A program made the position numbers and the translations under genes. The notes below the pieces were generated by a model. It did no database searches. It was not told the DNA's origin and saw only the letters and a program-made list of their open reading frames with translations. Positions 6,998 through 14,898 of a stretch of 15,909 nt of DNA are shown piece after piece. The stretch's first letter is position 1. Each line of letters begins with the position of its first letter. Source of the stretch: Flavobacteriales bacterium (lineage in GTDB: Bacteria; Bacteroidota; Bacteroidia; Flavobacteriales; Flavobacteriaceae); the NCBI GenBank assembly GCA_015494775.1, contig WGAP01000170.1:1-15909 (forward strand), given 5' to 3'.

Positions 6998-8392
6998 GTG
7001 AAAAACTCGGTTTGGCTGTTTTTTCTGTGGGTCTGGGCCTTGCAAGCCCAACCGGCCGATTGCTACACCGTGGTGGTGGGTAAATCCGTGTCCAAAACAG
7101 GCCACGTGCTGGCGGCCCACAATGAGGACGATTACGGTAATTTGGTGGTCAATCTGTACCGCGTGCCGGCGGAATTTTTCCGCAAACATGACTCGGCATT
7201 TGTGAAGGACGACCCTTGGTTTGCGCGGCGGCCGGCGGGTTTGCTGTGGTTTCAAACCACCCGGCAGGATTTCGGCGATGCCTACGTGAACGAATACGGC
7301 ATTGCCATATTTTCCAATCAATGCCGCTCGCGCGAAGATACGGCTTCGGGGCGGCTTACCCACGATTTGCGCCGGCTGGTGATTCAATACGCCGAATCGG
7401 CGCGGCACGGGGTCAAACTGCTGGGCCATTTGGTGGAAAAATACGGCTACGGCTCATCGGGACGCACCTACACCATTGCCGACGACCGGGAGGCCTACCT
7501 GGTGGCCGTGGTTCAAGGCCGGCATTGGATAGCCCAACGCGTGCCCGACGACCGCGTGGCCGTGATTCCCAACTACTACACCATCGACCGGGTTAACCTG
7601 GCCGACACCATCAATTTCCTGTATTCGCCCGACATTGTCAGCTATGCCATCCGGCGCGGTTGGTACAACCCGGAAACCGACGGCGATTTTTCGTTCCGGC
7701 GCGCCTATGCCGACCCGTCCACCCTGGAAGCCACATGGAACAAGCCGCGGCATTGGGCGGCCTTGCGCTACCTGAAACCTTCCTACTACTATGCCGACTA
7801 CTACAATCCGGACGACGAATATCCTTTTGCCGTGGAACCGGACAGTTTGGTGGGCGTGAAGGATTTGGAAAAAATCCTGGCCGACCACTTCGAACATTCC
7901 GCCTTGGAGCATTACGACGGGATGAATAATCCGCATAATATGGAACCCTTGCCCGTGTGCCACCGCGGCAACAAATTTGCCGTGGTGATGATGATGATGG
8001 CCAAATTTCCGTGGTATCCGGGCAATTTGATTTATTGGGCGCCGATGAACGCTTGTATGCACCCTTTCGTGCCGCTTTCATTGGCCATCGACCGGATACC
8101 GCGCCGCTACCAATCCTATCCGCTGCGCGAGGCCTTGGAAAAGCAACGTCAAAAGGAGCCCAATTTGTTCGAACAAAATCCGCGGCATTTGTTCAGCATC
8201 CTGGAAAAACACCGCCGGTGGGTCAACCGGGACTATTTCCGGCGCATCGACGCCGAGCGGGAAGCCGTCCGGAATTTACAAGCCAAAATCGACCGCATCC
8301 GCCGGCGAAAAGACCCGGCACGCGGCAGTTTCAAAATCCTGAAAGCATACTACAAGTTTTACCGCAAACGCACCAAACACTTAGCCGAATGA
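6998..8392 (+). CDS. C69/U34-like dipeptidase, exported
   Basis: A 464-residue peptidase of the N-terminal-nucleophile type. The start is GTG: a hydrophobic signal peptide (residues 4-17, ending near LQAQ) begins at once, and no in-frame ATG precedes it. Cys22 in DCYTVVVGKSVSKTG is in the place of the family's N-terminal catalytic Cys, which becomes the nucleophile after processing. HNEDD (41-45) is the conserved segment that follows. The rest (NEYGIAIFSNQC, MNACMHPFVPL) fits the C69/U34 dipeptidase group, which cleaves dipeptides with broad specificity; the related C45 acyltransferases are an alternative. The signal peptide suggests the periplasm. The last 80 residues are basic and helical. 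Its stop overlaps the permease ATG by 4 bp. Confidence 0.85.
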   Translation: MKNSVWLFFLWVWALQAQPADCYTVVVGKSVSKTGHVLAAHNEDDYGNLVVNLYRVPAEFFRKHDSAFVKDDPWFARRPAGLLWFQTTRQDFGDAYVNEYGIAIFSNQCRSREDTASGRLTHDLRRLVIQYAESARHGVKLLGHLVEKYGYGSSGRTYTIADDREAYLVAVVQGRHWIAQRVPDDRVAVIPNYYTIDRVNLADTINFLYSPDIVSYAIRRGWYNPETDGDFSFRRAYADPSTLEATWNKPRHWAALRYLKPSYYYADYYNPDDEYPFAVEPDSLVGVKDLEKILADHFEHSALEHYDGMNNPHNMEPLPVCHRGNKFAVVMMMMAKFPWYPGNLIYWAPMNACMHPFVPLSLAIDRIPRRYQSYPLREALEKQRQKEPNLFEQNPRHLFSILEKHRRWVNRDYFRRIDAEREAVRNLQAKIDRIRRRKDPARGSFKILKAYYKFYRKRTKHLAE

Positions 8393-9648
8393 AAGGCCTA
8401 GGCATACGTATATTCAAAGATTTTGCCGCCCGCGCATGGCAAATGATCCGCGTGCAAAAATTGCGCACGGGCATTACGCTGATGATTATTGCCATCGGGA
8501 TTTTGTCGTTGGTGGGCACACTGACGGTGGTGGAAGCGCTTAATCATACGTTTACCGGAAATTTCGAAGCCATCGGGGTGAACAGTTTTTATGTGCGCCG
8601 CTACAATAATTCCTTGATTCCCGGACGGCGGCGCGGGCATTGGTTCAACCGCAGACCCAATCCGCCCGTTACCTATCGCGAAGTGCGTTTATTCCGAAAT
8701 AAATACCGCTTTCCGGACACCCGTTCGTCCGCCTATTTTACCTATTCGACCGTTGCCCAACTCAAAGCCGGCGATAAGGAAACGGGCGAAAATGTGGAAA
8801 TCCGCGGTGTGGACGACGGATATTTGCAGGTGTTCGACTTCCAACTGGCCCGGGGACGCGGTTTCAGTGCCGGCGACATTGCCGACAATCACCGCGTGGC
8901 GGTGATCGGGCCGCAGGTGGCCGAAAATCTTTTCGGCATACAAAATCCCGTAGGTCAAATCATAAGCTACAAAGGGCACCGATGGCGGGTGATCGGCGTT
9001 ACCCGCAGCAAGGGCTCGGCCTTCGGACGGAGCGAGGATAATTTTGTGCTAATTCCCTTTGGCGTAGCCCGAAGTATGATGGCGGTCAATCCGCATTTCG
9101 AAATACGGGTCAACGTACAAGACCCGAATCAATACCGTCAAGCCATGGACCGGGCGCGTATGGTGATGCGTAGCATCCGCAAGCTCAAACCCGTGCAACC
9201 GGACAATTTCGGCATTGTGGGCAGCGAGGAGGCCCTGAAAGAACTCAAACGAACCACGTCCATCCTGCGGGCGGCGGCCTTTGTCATCGGGCTGATTACC
9301 ATATTGGCATCGTCCATTGCCCTGATGAACATTATGCTGGTAACGGTAACCGAACGCATTCGCGAAATCGGTATTTTGAAAGCCGTGGGTGCTTCGGCCC
9401 GGCATATTCGTTGGCAGTTTTTTATCGAAACGCTGATGATTGCTTTCCTGGGGGCGTTTTTGGGTATTTTGGGCGGTATAGGCATCGGCGCGCTGACGGC
9501 CCGGCTGATGAAAATCGACTTTACGATGCCCTGGAATGCGGTATTTTGGGCCATCGTTATTACCTTTGTTACGGCCATGATTTCGGGCTTTTATCCGGCG
9601 GTAAAAGCATCGCGGGCCAATCCCATTGAAGCATTGCGCTATGAATGA
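8389..9648 (+). CDS. MacB/FtsX-type ABC transporter permease
   Basis: A 419-residue inner-membrane permease. The open frame extends 432 bases upstream of the start, but that part lies inside the dipeptidase gene. The ATG at 8389 overlaps the dipeptidase stop (ATGA) and begins the proper N-terminus MKGLGIRIFKDF. The layout is that of the MacB family: one membrane segment at 27-50, a large periplasmic MacB-PCD domain (about 52-290), then three membrane segments near the C-terminus. The cytoplasmic coupling stretch ERIREIGILKAVGASARHI lies between the second and third, and the end is the typical SRANPIEALRYE. No ATPase or membrane-fusion partner lies next to it in this window, so the partners must be encoded elsewhere. 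Substrate unknown; lipoprotein, peptide or drug export are family possibilities. Confidence 0.92.
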   Translation: MKGLGIRIFKDFAARAWQMIRVQKLRTGITLMIIAIGILSLVGTLTVVEALNHTFTGNFEAIGVNSFYVRRYNNSLIPGRRRGHWFNRRPNPPVTYREVRLFRNKYRFPDTRSSAYFTYSTVAQLKAGDKETGENVEIRGVDDGYLQVFDFQLARGRGFSAGDIADNHRVAVIGPQVAENLFGIQNPVGQIISYKGHRWRVIGVTRSKGSAFGRSEDNFVLIPFGVARSMMAVNPHFEIRVNVQDPNQYRQAMDRARMVMRSIRKLKPVQPDNFGIVGSEEALKELKRTTSILRAAAFVIGLITILASSIALMNIMLVTVTERIREIGILKAVGASARHIRWQFFIETLMIAFLGAFLGILGGIGIGALTARLMKIDFTMPWNAVFWAIVITFVTAMISGFYPAVKASRANPIEALRYE

Positions 9649-10072
9649 CAAGGATTTCCGGCAAACAAGCGTCGAAGACGCGATTTTGATCGACATTCCC
9701 GTGGTGCACGACCGGCGGGGGAATTTGGCCTTTGTGGAAAGCCGCGGTGTGCCTTTCCGGTTCCGGCGGGTTTATTACCTGTTTGACGTACCTTCGGGTG
9801 CGCGGCGCGGCGGACATGCCCATCGCCGGCAGGATGAATGGCTCATTGCATTGAGCGGCAGTTTTGACGTGATTTTGTGGGACGGCCGGGCCGAAAAACG
9901 CATCACGCTCAACCGTCCCGACAGGGCGCTCCATATTCCACGGGGGCTTTGGCGCGAATTGGAAAATTTTTCGTCGGGGGCGGTTTGCCTGGTGTTGAAT
10001 ACGGATTTTTTTGACGAGGGGGATTATATACGGAACAAGGAGGATTTTTTGGGGGGGAAACAGCCGGGATAG
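9641..10072 (+). CDS. FdtA/QdtA/WxcM-type sugar 3,4-ketoisomerase-like cupin
   Basis: A 143-residue single-domain cupin. The frame could open at a TTG (9626), but the ATG at 9641, overlapping the permease end by 8 bp, gives the better start. Visible family features are an early RGNLAFVES, tyrosines YY at 45-46, GGHAHR with His59 and His61, the ALSGSFDVILWDG strand pair, RALHIPRGLWREL, and the tail DEGDYIRNKEDF. In FdtA and QdtA the paired His and nearby Tyr act in converting dTDP-4-keto-6-deoxyglucose to the 3-keto isomer for aminosugars of surface polysaccharides. No other nucleotide-sugar gene is in the window, so the substrate is inferred from the family alone. It closes the plus-strand run. 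Confidence 0.87.
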   Translation: MNDKDFRQTSVEDAILIDIPVVHDRRGNLAFVESRGVPFRFRRVYYLFDVPSGARRGGHAHRRQDEWLIALSGSFDVILWDGRAEKRITLNRPDRALHIPRGLWRELENFSSGAVCLVLNTDFFDEGDYIRNKEDFLGGKQPG

Positions 10073-10157
10073 TTTCACGTTACGGGCAATTATAATGATA
10101 ACATAAAGAAAAAGTTGAAGAAAAAAAATAATAAACATCAAAGTAGTCAATAGCTAA

Positions 10158-10379
10158 ATGAAACAGATATTACATATCATAATAAAACAGTATTTCCAAT
10201 TATATACGGGTGCGGTTCTTATGAGTATTTACTACAAGTTGACAGGTAAAAATATTGGGTTTAAGGACATAATAAAAGTTGATGAAGAAAACAGGAATCC
10301 TTTAAGATATATTGCATTCTATTGGGGGATGATATTTTGGATGATTGTTGCTGTGGTTGGGGTATGGTTATTAAATTAA
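10158..10379 (+). CDS. Small membrane protein, possible leftover immunity gene
   Basis: A 73-residue ORF that I do not recognise. It has hydrophobic stretches near residues 14-26 and 52-71 (AFYWGMIFWMIVAVVGVWLL) joined by a charged loop (KDIIKVDEENRN). It is AT-rich, unlike the cupin gene 85 bp upstream but like the small membrane genes after each Rhs tip. It lies just before the first Rhs core, in the slot where an immunity gene of a preceding tip would be. I infer it may be the remaining partner of a lost Rhs tip. It could equally be a chance ORF; coding evidence is limited to length, composition and position. Confidence 0.5.
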   Translation: MKQILHIIIKQYFQLYTGAVLMSIYYKLTGKNIGFKDIIKVDEENRNPLRYIAFYWGMIFWMIVAVVGVWLLN

Positions 10380-10464
10380 TATCGAATGAATTGCTATCAA
10401 TTTCGGTTTCTAGAATACATGAGGGCTTTACCTCCGCCACGTCGAGCTCTCCCGTCTCGACGCT

Positions 10465-11109
10465 AACATGACCGCCGACCAAAACAAAGAAATTTCGTAT
10501 ATTGCTTACAACCATGCCAACATGCCAACGCACGTACAAATGAACAACGGCGAAGTTTGGTTTACTTACGATGCCCTTGGCAACAAGTGGTATAAACGTG
10601 TAGGCGATTACCAACGCGACGAAAAACACGGCACCGCCTATATCTTCGGCATGCAATACGAATTTAAATACAACAACCACATCCAATACGACTGGAAACT
10701 CATGTTTATTGGCACCGACGAGGGCTACGTGAGTGCGGTATATCCCGAAGGGATAGATAGCGGGTTTAAGTTCCAGTATGTATATAACCACACCGACCAC
10801 TTGGGCAATATCCGCCAAAACATTACCCGGGAGAATGGAAACTTAACCGTGTTGCGCGAACATAACTACTACCCTTTCGGCCTGCTCCACCGCGGTTACA
10901 ACGAAGACAAGGAAGATTTGAAGTACGACAAGGAGCGGGATTTTATTTTTACGGTGCAGGCGCAGGCGGGGAGGTATAAGTATAAATTCCAGGGCCAAGA
11001 ACGCCAGGAGGATTTGAATTTGGGCTGGGATAGTTTTAAGTACCGGAATTATGATTATGCCATTGGGCGTTTCTTTAATGTGGATCCGTTGGCGGAGAAG
11101 TTTCCGTAT
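10465..11109 (+). repeat. Rhs core direct repeat 1
   Basis: First of three direct repeats of the Rhs core coding sequence, ending at the codons for AEKFPY. Sequence identity with core 3 starts abruptly at AACATGACCGCC. Downstream the three copies share nothing in DNA. Confidence 0.9.
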
Positions 11110-11931
11110 TATAGTGAGTATGTTTTTAGTGGTAATAGGGTTACAGACGCGGTTGAATTAGAGGGGAAAGAGCCCGATGAAATAAAATATCAAGTTTTTG
11201 AAGCAAATAGGAACGCACCGAAAATTGGGGCAACGTATAACCAATACTTAAATATACCTCAGTACAATATCAATCTTAATTTGTCTGCAAGAACAAAATT
11301 ATTTATAAATGGTTCGACTAATGTTATTTTTGGTGGTACAATGGCTGTCGGAGGTGCAATATATATAGGGGCAACAGATGGAGGCGGAGCTGCTGTGGGC
11401 GGAACTTATTTAGTGTTTACCGGATCCTCAATGTTCGCTATGGGTATGACACAATTGGTAGAGGCTTTCAATTATAATAATAGAAAACCGGATGCTGTCA
11501 TTATGAATTATTCTACAATGTATGGGGCATGGGCCGATGCTGGTGGTCTTGATTGTGCAAAAAAAATTGATAATGGAGCAATAATATTGTCTATGATTGC
11601 AGGTGGTGGTATAAGAAAGGTATTTGATATTTCTAACCCTATTAGCAGAATAAATACCATTGGTAATATTTATTCAGCAGCCTCGATGATTGCGCCTAAT
11701 CAAAATAATGTCTCAAATTCAAACAATACTTCACAAATAAATAGTTATACAATCCAAAATGGAGACACTTTATCACAAATTGCTGCCGACCATAATACAA
11801 CTGTCGATGCATTGATGGAAGCCAATCCACAAATTCAAGATCCTGATAAAATACGGGCCGGCGATACTTTGACTTTACCTTCGTCAAATCAATCCGATAA
11901 TAACCAAAATGATAATAACCAAAATCAATAA
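10468..11931 (+). CDS. Displaced Rhs tip 1: Rhs core plus C-terminal domain with LysM
   Basis: 487 residues. Residues 1-214 are the end of a Bacteroidota Rhs/YD-repeat protein: YDALGNKW, YNHTDHLGNIRQNIT, YYPFGLLHRGYNE and FFNVDPLAEKFPY, the Rhs-associated core that closes the shell and precedes the variable tip. The ATG is the Met of a YD motif (usually NGNMT), an open frame continues only to a stop at 10420-10422, and no clear ribosome site is seen, so this is a 5'-truncated tip rather than a complete gene. The C-terminal domain (from 215) has a glycine-rich hydrophobic part (about 281-336, FGGTMAVGGAIYIGAT), a central part I do not recognise, and a LysM domain (426-472, YTIQNGDTLSQIA to RAGDTLTLPS). 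LysM binds peptidoglycan. A toxin role is inferred from the Rhs arrangement; no catalytic motif is seen. Confidence 0.8.
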   Translation: MTADQNKEISYIAYNHANMPTHVQMNNGEVWFTYDALGNKWYKRVGDYQRDEKHGTAYIFGMQYEFKYNNHIQYDWKLMFIGTDEGYVSAVYPEGIDSGFKFQYVYNHTDHLGNIRQNITRENGNLTVLREHNYYPFGLLHRGYNEDKEDLKYDKERDFIFTVQAQAGRYKYKFQGQERQEDLNLGWDSFKYRNYDYAIGRFFNVDPLAEKFPYYSEYVFSGNRVTDAVELEGKEPDEIKYQVFEANRNAPKIGATYNQYLNIPQYNINLNLSARTKLFINGSTNVIFGGTMAVGGAIYIGATDGGGAAVGGTYLVFTGSSMFAMGMTQLVEAFNYNNRKPDAVIMNYSTMYGAWADAGGLDCAKKIDNGAIILSMIAGGGIRKVFDISNPISRINTIGNIYSAASMIAPNQNNVSNSNNTSQINSYTIQNGDTLSQIAADHNTTVDALMEANPQIQDPDKIRAGDTLTLPSSNQSDNNQNDNNQNQ

Positions 11932-11964
11932 CTATTTTATATTTAAAGTTTAATAAATAAGCAA

Positions 11965-12435
11965 ATGAATGAAATTGAAATAATTCAACAAAAATCAATT
12001 TTTTCGAAAATTTTTAGCATTATCCGACATGTAATTTTTATAACATTGTTGTTATATTTTTTTGTAATGCTAAAAACACCAATTAATGACCTTCAAAAAA
12101 TATCCAGTAGAGTCCTATTAATTTCTCTTTTTGTAACAATAGTTAATTTTCTTGTATTTTATGTTGTTAAAATAAAATACAATATAGACGAACATAAACT
12201 TTATTTTTTTTCTCGTTTACTTTTTCCACCCATAACAAAAAAGAAAACGTATAAGATCAGCGAAATAAAATGGGTCAATAAATATATTCTATTTGAGAAA
12301 GAACGAGTATTGCAAATAAATTTCAATGGAAAGAAAAAAAATTTTTGGCCTTATCATCTTGCTCTATTGGATAGCAAACAATTGGATTATTTCGTGAAAC
12401 AAATACAAAATCATTTAAAGGACCTAGATCCGTAA
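11965..12435 (+). CDS. Two-TM membrane protein with PH-like tail, candidate immunity protein 1
   Basis: A 156-residue AT-rich gene 33 bp after Rhs tip 1. Two hydrophobic segments (about 20-38 and 49-68) are followed by a soluble beta-rich region with a final amphipathic helix (KQLDYFVKQIQNHLKDL), resembling the small bacterial PH-like domains found on short membrane proteins. Its place right after an Rhs C-terminal domain is the usual slot of the cognate immunity gene. Its stop codon is followed after a single base by the start of Rhs core repeat 2, so no intergenic spacer remains. Function is inferred from position; there is no named family match. Confidence 0.72.
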   Translation: MNEIEIIQQKSIFSKIFSIIRHVIFITLLLYFFVMLKTPINDLQKISSRVLLISLFVTIVNFLVFYVVKIKYNIDEHKLYFFSRLLFPPITKKKTYKISEIKWVNKYILFEKERVLQINFNGKKKNFWPYHLALLDSKQLDYFVKQIQNHLKDLDP

Positions 12436-12436
12436 T

Positions 12437-13055
12437 AATTTCGTATATTGCTTACAACCATGCCAATATGCCAACTTATGTAGGTATGCGAAGAGGTGAG
12501 ATAACATTTGTTTACGACGCCTTGGGCAACAAATGGTACAAATTTTCCAAGGACGGCGCTATGGAAGAAGCCAAAGGCACGGCGTATATTTTCGGTATGC
12601 AGTACGAGTTTAAGGAAAATGGACACATCAAATACGACTGGAAACTCATGTTCATTGGTACGGACGAGGGCTATGTGAGTGCGGTGTACCCTGATGGCAT
12701 TGACAACAAGTTTAAGTTCCAATACGTGTACAACCACACCGACCACTTGGGCAATATCCGCCAAAACATCACCCGCGAAAACGGCCGGCTCACCGTGTTG
12801 CGTGAGCATAACTACTACCCTTTTGGCCTACTCCACCGCGGTTACAACGAAGAAAAAGAAGATTTGAAGTACGACAAGGAGCGGGATTTTATTTTTACGG
12901 TGCAGGCGCAGGCGGGGAGGTATAAGTATAAATTCCAGGGCCAGGAACGCCAGGAGGATTTAGACCTGGGCTGGGATAGTTTTAAGTACAGGAATTATGA
13001 TTATGCCATTGGGCGTTTCTTTAATGTGGACCCGTTGGCGGAGAAGTTTCCCTAC
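12437..13055 (+). repeat. Rhs core direct repeat 2
   Basis: Second core copy. Identity begins at AATTTCGTATATTGC, about 27 bases further into the core than in copies 1 and 3, and immediately after the stop of the preceding membrane gene. It ends at the codons for EKFPY. Confidence 0.9.
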
Positions 13056-13757
13056 AACGGCGTGTATAATTTTAGTGAAAACAGGGTTGTGGATGGTAGA
13101 GAGTTTGAGGGGTTGGAGGTTCTCATTGTTACTAAAAGAGCTTCATTATCTGTTTATGGTACAATGGCTACGGAAACAGGTTTTGCTATTGGGCCTGATG
13201 GTGTTAAAATCGTCGGGGTTTTGAGTGCCGGTGGATCAACATCAATGGATGCAACATATGGTATAAGTGTAACAATTTATCCTGAAATGGAATCAGTATA
13301 TGACGCGGCGGGGTCAGGTTTTGATGTTGGTGCGAGTTGGGGGGAAGGAGTTGTGACAGGTTTTGGATTATCTTATTCCTTTTCCGGCCATTGTGGTATA
13401 TATGGTTTTAGAGGTATTGGCTTAAAGTCTAATGGAGTTTCTGCTGAGGGGCTTTACACATATACCGTAATGTCTGATGATAAAGTTAAGATGTCAGAAT
13501 TTTTAGATAACTTAACGAAAGCAGAAAACATACTAACCAAAATAATTGAAAAACAAAAAACTGAATTGGCCGATCTAGTTGATCAAAAAAATAAATCGGA
13601 AGACAAGGAAGAACGAAAAGAATTGGAACAAAAAATTGATAAAAAAATAGAATCGATTTCAAAATATGACAAAGCTTTATCTATGATTAGAGAAGAAATA
13701 AATAAAATAAAATCAGAAGATGACGATGATGACCAAAATCAAGACAATGAAAATTAA
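12468..13757 (+). CDS. Displaced Rhs tip 2: Rhs core plus glycine-rich and coiled-coil domain
   Basis: 429 residues from the first ATG; the conserved core in fact reads from 12438 (ISYIAYNHAN) without an ATG, so the start is uncertain and the gene is a truncated tip. Residues 1-196 are the Rhs core ending FFNVDPLAEKFPY, followed by the usual YNFSENRVVDGREFEGLE. The C-terminal domain then has a glycine-rich region of alternating hydrophobic residues (about 220-335), probably beta-structured. After it comes a long charged, coiled-coil-like helix (343-418) and an acidic DDDDD tail. I recognise no toxin family. The next gene's start overlaps its end, as expected of a coupled toxin-immunity pair. 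The CT region is clearly more AT-rich than the first part of the core. Confidence 0.78.
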   Translation: MPTYVGMRRGEITFVYDALGNKWYKFSKDGAMEEAKGTAYIFGMQYEFKENGHIKYDWKLMFIGTDEGYVSAVYPDGIDNKFKFQYVYNHTDHLGNIRQNITRENGRLTVLREHNYYPFGLLHRGYNEEKEDLKYDKERDFIFTVQAQAGRYKYKFQGQERQEDLDLGWDSFKYRNYDYAIGRFFNVDPLAEKFPYNGVYNFSENRVVDGREFEGLEVLIVTKRASLSVYGTMATETGFAIGPDGVKIVGVLSAGGSTSMDATYGISVTIYPEMESVYDAAGSGFDVGASWGEGVVTGFGLSYSFSGHCGIYGFRGIGLKSNGVSAEGLYTYTVMSDDKVKMSEFLDNLTKAENILTKIIEKQKTELADLVDQKNKSEDKEERKELEQKIDKKIESISKYDKALSMIREEINKIKSEDDDDDQNQDNEN

Positions 13758-14202
13758 AGAACTAATTCAAATTTATCTAACGTCATATTACTTGAAATAC
13801 ACGTTTGTGGCTCTAATCATAGTAGGCGGAATTTTATATGTTTATAGTTTTATTAACTATAAGTATTACTATTTCATATATGTCGATTTTATTTTGTTCG
13901 GAATTGTAGGGTTTACATATGGTTTATATTCTAAATATGTTGGAAATTATCTTTATGAACATTACCCTGAGCTTTATAAGAAATACAGAAAATCCCTTGA
14001 ATCTCTTTTTGGTGATCCAAAAGTCATTAATTCAGACATAATACAAGATGTGCCAAAAATAAAAGATCAATTAGACCCTACGGCTTTGAGATTAATCCAA
14101 ACTTATAAGGTAGCATATACTTATTCAAGATATTCGTTTTATATTATACTTGGGAAAATATTATTATGGGTTATATATGTTGATTTCATTGTTTCAAAAT
14201 AA
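13747..14202 (+). CDS. Three-TM membrane protein, candidate immunity protein 2
   Basis: 151 residues from ATG 13747 (MKIKELIQIYLTSYY). An in-frame ATG at 13720 would add nine residues, but the later start gives an 11-bp overlap with the end of Rhs tip 2 and a natural N-terminus. Hydrophobic segments lie near residues 20-38, 42-65 and 128-148, with a soluble central region (YEHYPELYKKYRKSLESLFGD). It is very AT-rich and has no family I can name. Position and overlap argue that it protects against the C-terminal domain of tip 2; this is inference. Its stop is followed by a 51-bp spacer before core repeat 3. Confidence 0.72.
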   Translation: MKIKELIQIYLTSYYLKYTFVALIIVGGILYVYSFINYKYYYFIYVDFILFGIVGFTYGLYSKYVGNYLYEHYPELYKKYRKSLESLFGDPKVINSDIIQDVPKIKDQLDPTALRLIQTYKVAYTYSRYSFYIILGKILLWVIYVDFIVSK

Positions 14203-14253
14203 AATTTATAAATTGCTTTCAATCCGCACCGCCAGTGCCTCCCCCCCGCTGCC

Positions 14254-14898
14254 AACATGACCGCCGACCAAAACAAAGAAATTTCGTATATTGCTTACAA
14301 CCATGCCAATATGCCAACTTTTGTAAGGATGCGAAGAGGTGGTATTAAATTCGTTTACGACGCCCTTGGCAATAAATGGTACAAGTTCTCCAAAGACGGT
14401 GCCATGGACGAAGCCAAAGGCACGGCGTATATTTTCGGTATGCAGTACGAGTTTAAGGAAAACAACCACATCAAATACGACTGGAAACTGATGTTCATTG
14501 GCACCGACGAGGGCTATGTGAGTGCGGTTTATCCCGAAGGGATAGATAGCGGGTTTAAGTTCCAATACGTGTACAACCACACCGACCACCTGGGCAATAT
14601 CCGGCAAAACATCACCCACGAGAATGGCCGTTTAACTGTTTTGCGCGAACATAACTACTACCCCTTCGGCCTGCTCCACAGCGGTTACAACGAGGACAAG
14701 GAAGATTTGAAGTACGACAAGGAGCAAGATTTTATTTTTACGGTACAAGCGCAGGCGGGGAGGTATAAGTATAAATTCCAAGGGCAGGAACGGCAAGAGG
14801 ATTTGAATTTGGGCTGGGATAGTTTTAAGTTCAGGAATTATGATTATGCCATTGGGCGTTTCTTTAATGTGGACCCGTTGGCGGAGAAGTTTCCGTAT
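14254..14898 (+). repeat. Rhs core direct repeat 3
   Basis: Third core copy, starting at the same AACATGACCGCC junction as copy 1 and ending at the codons for EKFPY. It alternates between stretches identical to copy 1 and stretches identical to copy 2. Confidence 0.9.

Noticed and set aside
7454..8062. His/Val-rich minus-strand ORF opposite the dipeptidase
   Set aside because: Shadow of the dipeptidase gene; the HHHHHH run is the antisense reading of its Met-rich stretch.
7957..8388. Long N-terminal extension of the permease frame
   Set aside because: It overlaps the dipeptidase gene in another frame and its sequence is not membrane or signal-like; the ATGA overlap at 8389 gives the natural start.
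10465..14898. CRISPR-like or insertion-sequence explanation for the three direct repeats
   Set aside because: The repeats are 620-645 bp of coding Rhs core with unique coding sequence between them; there is no transposase, terminal inverted repeat or short regular spacer pattern.
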